Below, piece by piece: positions 17,583 to 25,759 of a stretch of DNA of 64,000 nt (its first letter is position 1; each line of letters begins with the position of its first letter). The notes under the pieces were generated by a model that saw nothing but the letters and a program-made list of their open reading frames with translations, did not search any database and was not told the DNA's origin. A program made the position numbers and the translations under genes. Source of the DNA: Candidatus Poribacteria bacterium (GTDB taxonomy: Bacteria; Poribacteria; WGA-4E; WGA-3G); NCBI GenBank assembly GCA_028821605.1, contig JAPPFM010000009.1:62001-126000 (forward strand), read 5' to 3'.

Positions 17583-17862
17583 CCAAACGCCTCAAAAAAG
17601 AAAGTGCCTTATTGGTATATAGTGACGCGACTTGAGGATAAAAACTTACACAATTCCGCGAAAGAATAGTATTTTTATGGAAAAATATCGATCAGAAGGA
17701 TGGAGAATATCGATCAGAAGGTTTGCCTAAAGTTACGAATCCCACTCAGAAAACAGATATCGGTCTTTTCGATGTTATTCTAAATTTTTTATTTTTAAAC
17801 AACAAAGATCAGAAGTTTTTATGCGTTCAGAAAGCCGTGATAGTTTGAAGAAGAAAATATCC
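17583..17862. other. AT-rich intergenic region with short direct repeat
   Basis: No gene is seen. The 16-mer AATATCGATCAGAAGG occurs at 17684 and again at 17706, with a partial third copy (AAAGATCAGAAG) near 17805. The region separates the IS605 relic from the 3' end of the ABC transporter gene. Its function, if any, is unknown. Confidence 0.5.
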
Positions 17863-19698
17863 TCAAACATACCATTGCGCTTGTGCTCTGAAGAACTGGG
17901 CATAAAGTCCATCATTTGCCAATAATGTCTCATGGTCCCCATCTTCCACAATTGTTCCGTTGTCAATTACAACGATCCGATCACAGGTACGTACAGAAGA
18001 GAGACGGTGTGAGATTAACACCGAAGTACGCCCGGCACTCCGTTCAATAAATCGTTCATAGATCGCCTGTTCGGCTAAAGGGTCCAGTGCAGCAGTCGGT
18101 TCATCGAGGACAACCAGCCATGGCGTTTCCCGCATAAAACCCCTTGCTGTTGCGATGCGTTGCCATTCACCACCGGAGAGGTCGCGTCCTCCAAAGGTGG
18201 GGCCTAACACAGTTTCGTAGCCTGCACTAAGTCCATCAATAACCGAAGCGGCACCACCAGCGATTGATGCCTCTTCCATACGTTCAGGATGTTCTAAGTC
18301 CCCAAAGATAATATTCTCGCGTGCAGTAAGGTGGTAGCACGTGAAATCCTGAAATACTGCACTACAATGCGCCAACCACTGCTGACTATTCTCTTCGTTT
18401 AAAGGTATATCGCCCACACGAATTGCGCCTGTTTGCGGTTTGTATAGCCCAAGAAGTAGACGTGCCAATGTAGATTTTCCTGCACCGTTGGGTCCAACGA
18501 GTGCAACCCGCTCCCCTTTATTCAGTGTTAGGTTCACCTGACGAAGCACCGGTTCTTGCGCATTTGGATAGAAAAATGAAACATTTTCTATCTGTAGATG
18601 TGAAGGTTCTTGTGAGGCTGTCAGATTGGGTGCTTTCTGAGGTGTTGAAGGTTCTTTACCGACTGTTTTAGTGTCCCGATCCAAAAACGAGTACAAATCT
18701 CCTGACAAACGGCGCATCTCGTCCGCAATCAATAGAAAATAACCAGCGACTCCGTTCCAGATGCCATCTAAGTTAACGATAGCGACGGCAGCAGCGATAT
18801 AGGTGCCGACTGTCAGTCTACCGCGAGAGACCTCCAGCAGTAAAAGAATAAGTGAACAAGCGTACAACAAGGCGCGTGAGATACCAATCGCAAGATGCGC
18901 TAAAAATTTACGCCGTTCAATTGTCTGCTGTTCTTGTATGAGTTCTTTCCATAACTTTCGCCAGCGTTCTATCCATGAGTCTTGTGCTTGATATAACCGC
19001 ACTTCCTTACCAGCACCGCGATCCGTCAGAATACCTTCTAACGCATCTCGTTCCCGTCGCTGTGGTGTCTGTTCGACATCAAGACTGTAGGCATCAACAG
19101 CGAAGCGTGAACCACTCCACCAAGACGCTATACCGGTCACCGTCGGCAACAGTGCTAACAACGGATGGAGACCCCACAGCACGATACCAAGCGCGGTGAC
19201 GCTGATTAATTGTTGAATGCTGTCAACAATCCACCAAACAATTTCTTCAAGTTCATCACCAGACATGGTGCGAGCGCGCGCCAACGCGTTTTGGAATTCT
19301 GGGGTCTGGAACTCGACTAACTCTATTGTATTAGATTTCCGTGCGATACCCTCACTAATCCAAATTTCGATATTTTCTCTGACATTGAGGCGTAAGGGTT
19401 CTCGTAACTGGTCTGCAAGCGTGCTATAGATTTGTAGACCAAGTAGACCGAGCAACCATGGGACAACCTGCTGCCACCAATCGGCATCGCCTATAGCAGC
19501 GGTGATTGCATTGACTAAACGTTCCGTCACGAAAAACTCTCCAGCAGGCAGAACGCCGAGGGATAGTGTGAGAAACATCATACCCGAAAGCGCGAGTGCC
19601 CCGCTCCGCCAGACAATCGCGAAAGTACGGAAGTATGCGATGATACTTTCTTTCGCAGCCAATCCCCATGTCTTCCATTTTCCATTAGCGTTTTGCAT
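17863..19698 (-). CDS. ABC transporter half-transporter (permease-ATPase fusion)
   Basis: The 611-residue protein has an N-terminal membrane domain of about six helices (residues about 30-330), then a nucleotide-binding domain with Walker A GPNGAGKST, Q-loop FQDFTCYH, signature LSGGEWQRIA, Walker B WLVVLDEPTAALDP and the H-loop ISHRLSSVRTC. It is a type IV exporter half, probably pairing with the similar protein encoded 60 bases upstream. The C-terminus LYAQFFRAQAQWYV mirrors that partner (LYARFFQAQAHWYQ). Substrate is unknown; lipids, peptides or drugs are typical. The proposed ATG at 19698 has only a weak Shine-Dalgarno. Confidence 0.9.
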   Translation of the reverse strand: MQNANGKWKTWGLAAKESIIAYFRTFAIVWRSGALALSGMMFLTLSLGVLPAGEFFVTERLVNAITAAIGDADWWQQVVPWLLGLLGLQIYSTLADQLREPLRLNVRENIEIWISEGIARKSNTIELVEFQTPEFQNALARARTMSGDELEEIVWWIVDSIQQLISVTALGIVLWGLHPLLALLPTVTGIASWWSGSRFAVDAYSLDVEQTPQRRERDALEGILTDRGAGKEVRLYQAQDSWIERWRKLWKELIQEQQTIERRKFLAHLAIGISRALLYACSLILLLLEVSRGRLTVGTYIAAAVAIVNLDGIWNGVAGYFLLIADEMRRLSGDLYSFLDRDTKTVGKEPSTPQKAPNLTASQEPSHLQIENVSFFYPNAQEPVLRQVNLTLNKGERVALVGPNGAGKSTLARLLLGLYKPQTGAIRVGDIPLNEENSQQWLAHCSAVFQDFTCYHLTARENIIFGDLEHPERMEEASIAGGAASVIDGLSAGYETVLGPTFGGRDLSGGEWQRIATARGFMRETPWLVVLDEPTAALDPLAEQAIYERFIERSAGRTSVLISHRLSSVRTCDRIVVIDNGTIVEDGDHETLLANDGLYAQFFRAQAQWYV

Positions 19699-19758
19699 TT
19701 TTTAATTGTTCCTTGCGGTTCGGTCAAGACAGACAGTTCCCATTCTTGTGAGCAATTC

Positions 19759-21594
19759 CTATTGGTACCAGTGTGCTTGTGCTTGAAAAAATCTGGCGTA
19801 GAGACCATCTTGGGCAAGTAACGCCTCGTGCGTGCCGTCTTCAACAATACGACCTTCATCTAATACCAAAATACGGTCAGAAAGACGCGCGGACCCGATG
19901 CGATGTGAAATCAGGAACGTCATCCGCCCCGACGCAAGTTCAACGAAACGTTGATAAAGTTCGACTTCGGCTTGTGGATCCAACGCTGCAGTCGGCTCGT
20001 CAAGCACAAGGACTTGCGGATTCCTAACTAAAGCCCGTGCAAGTGCAACTTTTTGCCATTCGCCTCCAGAGAGTTCCGCGCCTTCCCCTTCTTCGCCGAG
20101 TGAAGGGTCAAGGAAGGTATCCAAGCCACGCGGCAGCGTCTGAAAACGTGCCTCGATGCCAACCGCATTGATGACGCGCCAGAGCGCGTCGTCATCAATA
20201 TGGAGGTTCGGGGGCCCTGGCACCAATTCTTCACGCACAGGTCTACGAAATCGCGCAAAGTCTTGGAAAACGGCGGCACAGTTAAGTGCCATCTGTTCTG
20301 GGGCAATTGCGGCTATATTTTTGTCATCATATCGAATGGTGCCATCATCGGGCTGGTATAATCCGAGCAGTAGTTTGATAAGTGTTGACTTGCCCGCGCC
20401 ATTAACCCCTACAATACTAATTACCTCGCCGGGACGCACATGAAAGTTTATGTCTTGTAACACATCGTCGGTCGCGCCGGAATAGCGGAAACGTAGATTG
20501 CGGACTTCTACGCCTTGCTGTAGAGGTTGCGGGAATGTCTCGGTTCCTGACTGCGTCCGCGCTGTTTCTCCGCGTTCTAAGAGGAGATGCAAATCACGAA
20601 GCAAGGGGACATCTTCAAGTATTTTTTGTATTTCCCTAAGCAATCCCTCCAGGTCTCCTTGGAAGAATGCAGCAGCACCAGTAAGAATCACATAATCCCC
20701 AAGTGTGAGATTACCCTCCACAATACGCGCAGCGAGTATGCCAATCGCTACTGCATAAGCAATCATTTCAGCGATAGTCGTACCGATGGATCCTCTCGCT
20801 TCTGTCCAGATCTTTGCCAGCGATTCTTTCTGCCATTTTTGGTGGTTCGTTCGCCAGCGTCCAAAAAGCAGATTGAAAAGACCGTAAAGGCGTACTTCCT
20901 GTCCAGAGGAAGTGCCGAGCAATAAGCTCAGCATATAATCCATCATACGCCGGACGGGTGTTGCTGCGTAATCGTGGCTGTACCTGCTTTCGGCTGTCTT
21001 AACTTTAATCCAAGCGGAGGGTAGTGCGGGTAACACGACTACGAGTACCAACAGTGGATCCGCTATCCATAGGAGAACCCCGTACCCCGCTAATGTCACG
21101 CAGAGTTGCCCAATTTCCGTTATAAATCGCAGCAGGTTGGTGAGCCGATGCCCGAGTGCTTGTCGCGCCCGTTGTATCAAATCGTACGTCTGCGGTTGAT
21201 CAAAAACGGCAAAGTCGATATGCGTTGTCGCTTCAAGTAAGGCCCCCTGCTGATGGAGACCAATGAGGTTTTTCATTTTCCATTGCAGATATCCATCACA
21301 GGTGCCTGCTATATTTCTCAGCATTGCTAAAAGCACGAGTGCTGCTACCCATGGTGCTGCGGTTTCTAAACTCAAATCCGCTTCCTGATCGAGAAAAGCA
21401 GCGATGAGATTCACCAGTTCCCGACTTGCCCAGAGAATGCCTATAGGAATACACCCGTGTGCGAGTGTCAGCAGTGTTTGTGCAATCGCTCCGAATCGGC
21501 TGGCGTGCCACGCAACAAGGAAAAAACGACACAGCGTCTTTATTGCAGACGGACGGGATTCTGTATCGGGAGCATTAGAATTATCCGAAACCAT
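19759..21594 (-). CDS. ABC transporter half-transporter (permease-ATPase fusion)
   Basis: A 611-residue paralog of the downstream gene: membrane domain at about 30-330, Walker A GVNGAGKSTLIK, signature LSGGEWQKVALARAL, Walker B VLVLDEPTAALDP and H-loop ISHRIGSARLS. Both proteins have all catalytic motifs, so a heterodimer with two active sites or two homodimers are possible. The frame opens with a TTG at 21606, but the ATG at 21594 with GGAG ten bases upstream is the better start. The two genes form a simple operon. The product is an inner-membrane exporter of unknown substrate. Confidence 0.9.
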   Translation of the reverse strand: MVSDNSNAPDTESRPSAIKTLCRFFLVAWHASRFGAIAQTLLTLAHGCIPIGILWASRELVNLIAAFLDQEADLSLETAAPWVAALVLLAMLRNIAGTCDGYLQWKMKNLIGLHQQGALLEATTHIDFAVFDQPQTYDLIQRARQALGHRLTNLLRFITEIGQLCVTLAGYGVLLWIADPLLVLVVVLPALPSAWIKVKTAESRYSHDYAATPVRRMMDYMLSLLLGTSSGQEVRLYGLFNLLFGRWRTNHQKWQKESLAKIWTEARGSIGTTIAEMIAYAVAIGILAARIVEGNLTLGDYVILTGAAAFFQGDLEGLLREIQKILEDVPLLRDLHLLLERGETARTQSGTETFPQPLQQGVEVRNLRFRYSGATDDVLQDINFHVRPGEVISIVGVNGAGKSTLIKLLLGLYQPDDGTIRYDDKNIAAIAPEQMALNCAAVFQDFARFRRPVREELVPGPPNLHIDDDALWRVINAVGIEARFQTLPRGLDTFLDPSLGEEGEGAELSGGEWQKVALARALVRNPQVLVLDEPTAALDPQAEVELYQRFVELASGRMTFLISHRIGSARLSDRILVLDEGRIVEDGTHEALLAQDGLYARFFQAQAHWYQ

Positions 21595-21690
21595 TTTTAT
21601 CTCCAATAAAAAGAGTCTACGGCGTTTAATCCGAAGACTTTAAAAAAAATCACTTAAAGTTTCAAAACGGACGGATTGTGATCTGCAAAA

Positions 21691-21736
21691 GAACTGGCAC
21701 CAGATAAATTTTTCAGGACTCATCCGGTGCCAGTTC
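21691..21736. terminator. Hairpin, possible terminator of the 21748 gene
   Basis: GAACTGGCACC and GGTGCCAGTTC form a perfect 11-bp stem around a 24-base loop, directly downstream of the minus-strand gene that ends at 21748. Confidence 0.5.
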
Positions 21737-21747
21737 CGTAGCAGGTT

Positions 21748-22557
21748 TTATTGTTCTGCGTTCTGCACTTCAGGTTCTGGACGTGTAACGATCCACTCTT
21801 GGAAAGCTGCCATGTCTCCAAAAAACGATCGCATGAGCGCGAATTCACCGGGGGCGGCAATCGCGCACCGCAGAAGCCCTTCCTGCTCCCCGTAAGTCTC
21901 TAAGCGGTTACGCCAGGCTTCTTGAAACACCTTACTGTCTTCTGTCATGAATATGGAAGACATACCGATTTGTACGATTTTGGTGTGCCAGCCGGATACT
22001 TCTTCATCGCTCTCCATCAAGGGTTCTATCAAATGCGTCTGCTGGAGTTCATTAAGTTCCTTCATATTGTCCCGTGGGTCTTCAACTGTGGTGCCCCACT
22101 CTCGAACAACGAAGTAGTAATTCTCCCAAATTTTTAGTTCTTCTTCCGTCATACCTACTCCGATAGTGGCTTTGATTCTGGAGAGTGCGGCAGCTTTGAT
22201 ATTTTCTGTTGGCATCGCGTTGACGTACGCCGGAAAGTCTTCGTAGTCCGCTCCTTCTTGTGCTTTCAAATAGGCGAGATAAGGATCGCTTGACAGAATA
22301 TTTTCTAAATCGCTTGGTGTTTGTGCTACGGAGGGATCCCCTATGGCTTCAAGAAGTTGGGACAAAAGTTCCTCCTGTTCTTCAGTCAAAGGTTCACGTG
22401 CAGACTCTCTTAGTGCTCGTCTGTGTTGTCTGTGTTTCTCGGTCATCTGTTCCATCTCCTCCATCATTTTCCCAAACCATGGAACAACAAACACAGCACC
22501 ACCAACGAGAAGAAGAACACCTATACCGATAAGAATCAGAAATATTGGTTTTTTCAT
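21748..22557 (-). CDS. Single-pass membrane protein, member of a local paralog family
   Basis: The 269-residue protein begins with one membrane helix (MKKPIFLILIGIGVLLLVGG) and then a helical, acidic domain that should lie outside the cytoplasm. The segments DLENILSSDPYLAYLK and, at the end, YGEQEGLLRCAIAAPGEFAL...FQEW match the protein at 23717 and, more distantly, those at 24568 and 29096. The family is not one I recognise. All members sit among the sigma-propeller genes, which suggests they are accessories or targets of that system. AGGAGG precedes the ATG. Confidence 0.7.
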   Translation of the reverse strand: MKKPIFLILIGIGVLLLVGGAVFVVPWFGKMMEEMEQMTEKHRQHRRALRESAREPLTEEQEELLSQLLEAIGDPSVAQTPSDLENILSSDPYLAYLKAQEGADYEDFPAYVNAMPTENIKAAALSRIKATIGVGMTEEELKIWENYYFVVREWGTTVEDPRDNMKELNELQQTHLIEPLMESDEEVSGWHTKIVQIGMSSIFMTEDSKVFQEAWRNRLETYGEQEGLLRCAIAAPGEFALMRSFFGDMAAFQEWIVTRPEPEVQNAEQ

Positions 22558-22675
22558 CCGGTGCCTCCTTTTTTGCTAAATTATTTTAACCGCATCATAG
22601 CATTTTTTGAGGCGGATTGCAATCTTTTAAGCAGATAGCATTGTCTAAAATTCATATATGACTCCAAAACTAAAA

Positions 22676-22940
22676 TTAAAGGAAAACTGAAACGGATCTC
22701 GTGACCAATTCTCGCATGTCTTTGTAGTAAACCGTTAATTTGAGTTCCGTTTGTGGTGATAACTCGTGTTCTAACTCCATGATGTAATGCTCAGTCAGGC
22801 TCGGTTTTAGGTCTCGATTTCCATCTGCCTTTAGTACCTGATACGCGAATGGACTCTGTTCATATCTACCGTACGTAGGCAAACCTGAGCGTAGAAGTCG
22901 TTGGCAGCGTGAAACTAAAACTTCCGCGTGGCTGAATTAA
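22676..22940 (-). pseudogene. Relic of a TonB-dependent receptor C-terminal region
   Basis: Two overlapping reading frames together give about 85 residues of TonB-dependent receptor barrel. In the first (22940 to about 22870) PRGSFSFTLPTTSTLRFAY matches the usual strand before the G-R-F/Y turn; the second frame then continues with GRYEQSPFAY, NRDLKPSLTEHYIMELEHEL and LKLTVYYKDM, typical receptor barrel segments. A frameshift near 22870 and loss of both ends show that it is dead. No other part of the receptor is present nearby. An 82-bp repeat begins 22 bases upstream of the fragment. Confidence 0.65.
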
Positions 22941-22962
22941 AAATTCTCGTTGACAGGAAATA

Positions 22963-23045
22963 GGATTTTTCAACAGAACGCAAAACAGCCAAACATACAA
23001 GGGACCTTCAATTCCCACGATAGTTTGGCTGTAATTGCGAAACAG
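22963..23045. repeat. 82-bp stem-loop repeat, copy A
   Basis: CAGCCAAAC and GTTTGGCTG pair around a loop that holds GGGACCTTCAATTCCC, itself able to fold. The flanks GAACGC and TTGCGAAACAG are also conserved. Near-identical copies lie at 28980 and 33561. This one is directly downstream of the minus-strand gene ending at 23060, where a terminator is expected. Confidence 0.7.
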
Positions 23046-23059
23046 AGTTTTATTTTTTT

Positions 23060-23491
23060 TTATTTTCTTTGCAGCCAGAGGGTGAGCATCCCTGCCCCTG
23101 CTCCGATGACAGTTATAGTTGGATAATACCACCACAAGAATCGGTTCCGTTTTTTCTTGATGGCTTCTCTTCGTTTTTGGATTTTCATAATCGCTCTTTT
23201 CCCTTTTTCAAGAGAAGCGAAATCGTTGTTTACTAACATCCAGCGTTGAACAAACAGTTCATCCTCAGTAAGTTTGTGAATTTCTGCCTGCCATTCATCT
23301 AATGGCGTTAACCAGCGTCCAAAACTGGTAACACCTATTATTATAAGGCTTGGAAGTCCGAGGATTGACTTGCTTTCTTTATCAGTGGACAAATTATTGG
23401 AGGATTGGGCTTGTGCGGCAGGCAATATTGTGGTAAACGCGAATACGAAAATAAGCAGGGTTGAGATCGCTCTCAGGGCGATTTTTGCCAT
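23060..23491 (-). CDS. Small membrane protein with signal peptide
   Basis: The 143-residue product has a signal peptide or first helix (residues 8-28, ending PAAQAQ), a possible short hydrophobic segment at about 44-58, a helical middle rich in Lys and Arg, and a C-terminal membrane helix (about 122-140). No family is recognised. It stands between members of the local paralog family and may belong to the same operon, although 225 bases of hairpin-rich DNA separate it from the gene upstream. Shine-Dalgarno: TTAGGAG-like before the ATG. Confidence 0.6.
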   Translation of the reverse strand: MAKIALRAISTLLIFVFAFTTILPAAQAQSSNNLSTDKESKSILGLPSLIIIGVTSFGRWLTPLDEWQAEIHKLTEDELFVQRWMLVNNDFASLEKGKRAIMKIQKRREAIKKKRNRFLWWYYPTITVIGAGAGMLTLWLQRK

Positions 23492-23519
23492 GTTGTTCTC
23501 CTAAAGGATTGATCTGAAA

Positions 23520-23673
23520 AAACTCACCTTTAACCCAATTCGAGAAGACTCCGAAGTCGGTAAGTCGTTCAGGATTTGTCAGGTGAGTTTAAATTCAAGG
23601 GCAACAAATCAAGTTGAACTCATCATTTGAGTTTGTGTCCTAAGCCGTATTACATCAAAGTAGGTTGGCTTAG
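23520..23673. other. Structured intergenic region with three stem-loops
   Basis: Three inverted repeats lie in sequence: AAACTCACCT/AGGTGAGTTT (23520 and 23581, 10-bp perfect stem, 51-base loop), AACTCA/TGAGTT (23617-23633), and CTAAGCC/GGCTTAG (23640-23673). Read on the minus strand they sit in the leader of the gene starting at 23491. They may be a terminator followed by a structured leader. No known riboswitch is recognised. Confidence 0.45.
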
Positions 23674-23716
23674 CGAGATAAAATATTCAATTTTTTCCCT
23701 CACTGATAAAACAGGT

Positions 23717-24571
23717 TCATTCATCTGTTTTTTCTTTTTTCTCTTCAGGCTCCGCTTCTGTTTTCAAAGATGTCTGGATCCATTTTTCAAATGCTGCGGT
23801 GTCCTCAAAAAACGAACGGACGAGAGCGAATTCAGTTGGCGTTGCAATCGCACACCGCAGTAGCCCCTCCGACGAACCGTGTTTTTCCAAACGCTCGCGC
23901 CACGCGTCATGAAAAACTTCAGTGTCCGTCTGTGCTGTAAGAGTGGAAACCATAGACATCTGCGTCAATTCTGATATATGGGAAAACAATTCCGCCGCTG
24001 GGTAAATTCCCATCAAGGGTTCCATCAAGTTTTTGGTTTGAAAGGCGACAAGTGCATTGGTTTTACCAAGAATGTCTGGTTCCTCCACGAGCAGCGAGCG
24101 GAATTTGAAGTAGTAATCTGTGCAAATTGATAGTGCTTTCGCCTTCGTATTTGGAGGTAACGCTTCTTTCAAAGAAAACAACACTTTGGTTTTTCGCTTC
24201 GGTGTTGGCATCACCGCAACGTAGTCTAAGAAATCTTTATACGTTTTCCCAGTTTCTGATTTCAGATAGGCTAAGTAGGGTTCACTGGATAAGATGTCAT
24301 CTAACGCACCGGTATTTTTAGACAGTTGACGCAGCAGTTTTTGTTGTGTCTCAGTCAAAGGTTTCTTGACTAATTCCTCCAGTGCCTTTTTACGCTTCTC
24401 GTGATCCTCCATTACATCTTCCACTCCCTGCATCATTTCACCTACCAATTCATTTCCTGCTTCCGTTTCGGGTTCGATTTCTTCGGCACCTTCAGCGGTA
24501 TTGTGAATGTAGAGGGAGAAAAGTAGAAACAGTAAGAAAAGAATCCTGAATTTTACAACGTTTTGCTTCAC
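23717..24571 (-). CDS. Secreted helical protein, member of a local paralog family
   Basis: The 284-residue protein has a signal peptide (FRILFLLFLLFSLYIHNTAEGA) and a helical acidic body. It is the closest relative of the protein at 21748: both contain ILSS(D/E)PYLAYLK and the C-terminal EGLLRCAIATPTEFAL...FEKW. It starts with GTG at 24571, overlapping the stop of the upstream gene as GTGA, so translation is probably coupled. The tail is Lys/Glu-rich. Function unknown; the location suggests a role in the envelope branch of the sigma-propeller island. Confidence 0.7.
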   Translation of the reverse strand: MKQNVVKFRILFLLFLLFSLYIHNTAEGAEEIEPETEAGNELVGEMMQGVEDVMEDHEKRKKALEELVKKPLTETQQKLLRQLSKNTGALDDILSSEPYLAYLKSETGKTYKDFLDYVAVMPTPKRKTKVLFSLKEALPPNTKAKALSICTDYYFKFRSLLVEEPDILGKTNALVAFQTKNLMEPLMGIYPAAELFSHISELTQMSMVSTLTAQTDTEVFHDAWRERLEKHGSSEGLLRCAIATPTEFALVRSFFEDTAAFEKWIQTSLKTEAEPEEKKEKTDE

Positions 24572-25740
24572 GGTTGAACCTCCGGTGATAAAGATTGGGG
24601 TGTCAGTTGACGAATGTCCGGTTTCGATGGTGCTGATTCTGTTGATTGTTCAGAGAGCCATGTTTCTATTTCAGCAGGTGAATCGAAACGTTCCAAAAGC
24701 CAGTTTGCGCCTTCTGTGTCGGTTTCAAGCAGCTGCAGCAAGCCCTCATCTGTTCCGTGCTGAGATAGGATTTCCTTGATAGAATTTATTCTCGCCGTGG
24801 ACATTGGCGTAGGTAAATCTATTTCAGATTCCTTTGCTACGACCGGCGCACTTCCGCTTGGATCAACAGGTTGAGATTCAATCGTTTCTGTCGTGTCTGT
24901 CGCGGTTTGTGGTGTTGGTGTTGACACTGCTGCTGAATCTTGGGGATTGATTTCTGTAAGCATCTGTGTGAATGTAGACATGTCTTCTGGGATATCATAC
25001 TGAATGTTCTCTAACTCGCCTCCTACAAGGATTTGTTGCGTCATCCAGTCCATCTGTTGACCTATCTCTCCTTTAAAGTTGGCAAGTGCCCAAAATTGGA
25101 AATCTTGCTCCCGAGCGAGATTCATCGTAACAGCCGACATTACCTCTTGAAAGTTGCCAGGTGTCGCGGCAACTATTTCGTGGATTCGCTGTGCCATTTC
25201 CACTTCATAATCCTCAGGTTCACCTTCAGGAAAATGCCTTCGGAAAGCCTCTTGTGAAATTTTCGCGAAATCAATCTTGGGACCGTTTTCACCCATAAAA
25301 ATGTTCATGTATTCTTGGATGTTGAAATCAGGAAATTCACCCTCCTCTAAACCTTCCATTTTTTCCTCCATGTACTTCATAGCTGCATCCATTCGGGCTG
25401 CGAACTCTGGACCCATAGCCTCCTTAATACGTTCAGGGTCTTTTGAACGCAGTGCTTCTTTGAGTTTGTCCATATCTACGTCTGACCCAAATGTTTCGGA
25501 GAGTGTCTCTTTGAGTTTATCCACATCTGCGTCTGACCCAAATGCTTGGGAGAACGCATCAGTTTCAGTAAGGGGGTTTGCTCCATTGTTTTCGGGCATA
25601 TCGGCTGGCTTTATACTTTTCTGAACAGACTCCCTTTCGACGGGTGCTGCGACTTTGGAACTTGGTGCGCGTAAAAACGCAAAGCCAATAAGAGAGACAA
25701 AGCACAGTCCTATAATAATCGGAAACAGACGATTTTTCAT
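24568..25740 (-). CDS. Membrane-anchored acidic protein with C-terminal paralog module
   Basis: The 390-residue protein has an N-terminal helix (LFPIIIGLCFVSLIGFAFL), a region with two near-identical segments (SQAFGSDADVDKLKETLSE and SETFGSDVDMDKLKEALRS), a helical domain, a Thr/Gln/Pro linker and a C-terminal module with HGTDEGLLQLLE and ETWLSEQ that resembles the ends of its neighbours. The ATG at 25740 is chosen because AGGAGG precedes it and the helix then starts at residue 5. It begins 19 bases after the sigma-propeller gene that ends at 25760, and its stop overlaps the next gene by four bases, so the three are very likely co-expressed. Confidence 0.7.
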   Translation of the reverse strand: MKNRLFPIIIGLCFVSLIGFAFLRAPSSKVAAPVERESVQKSIKPADMPENNGANPLTETDAFSQAFGSDADVDKLKETLSETFGSDVDMDKLKEALRSKDPERIKEAMGPEFAARMDAAMKYMEEKMEGLEEGEFPDFNIQEYMNIFMGENGPKIDFAKISQEAFRRHFPEGEPEDYEVEMAQRIHEIVAATPGNFQEVMSAVTMNLAREQDFQFWALANFKGEIGQQMDWMTQQILVGGELENIQYDIPEDMSTFTQMLTEINPQDSAAVSTPTPQTATDTTETIESQPVDPSGSAPVVAKESEIDLPTPMSTARINSIKEILSQHGTDEGLLQLLETDTEGANWLLERFDSPAEIETWLSEQSTESAPSKPDIRQLTPQSLSPEVQP

Positions 25741-25759
25741 GAAAGACCTCCTGTCTTTA

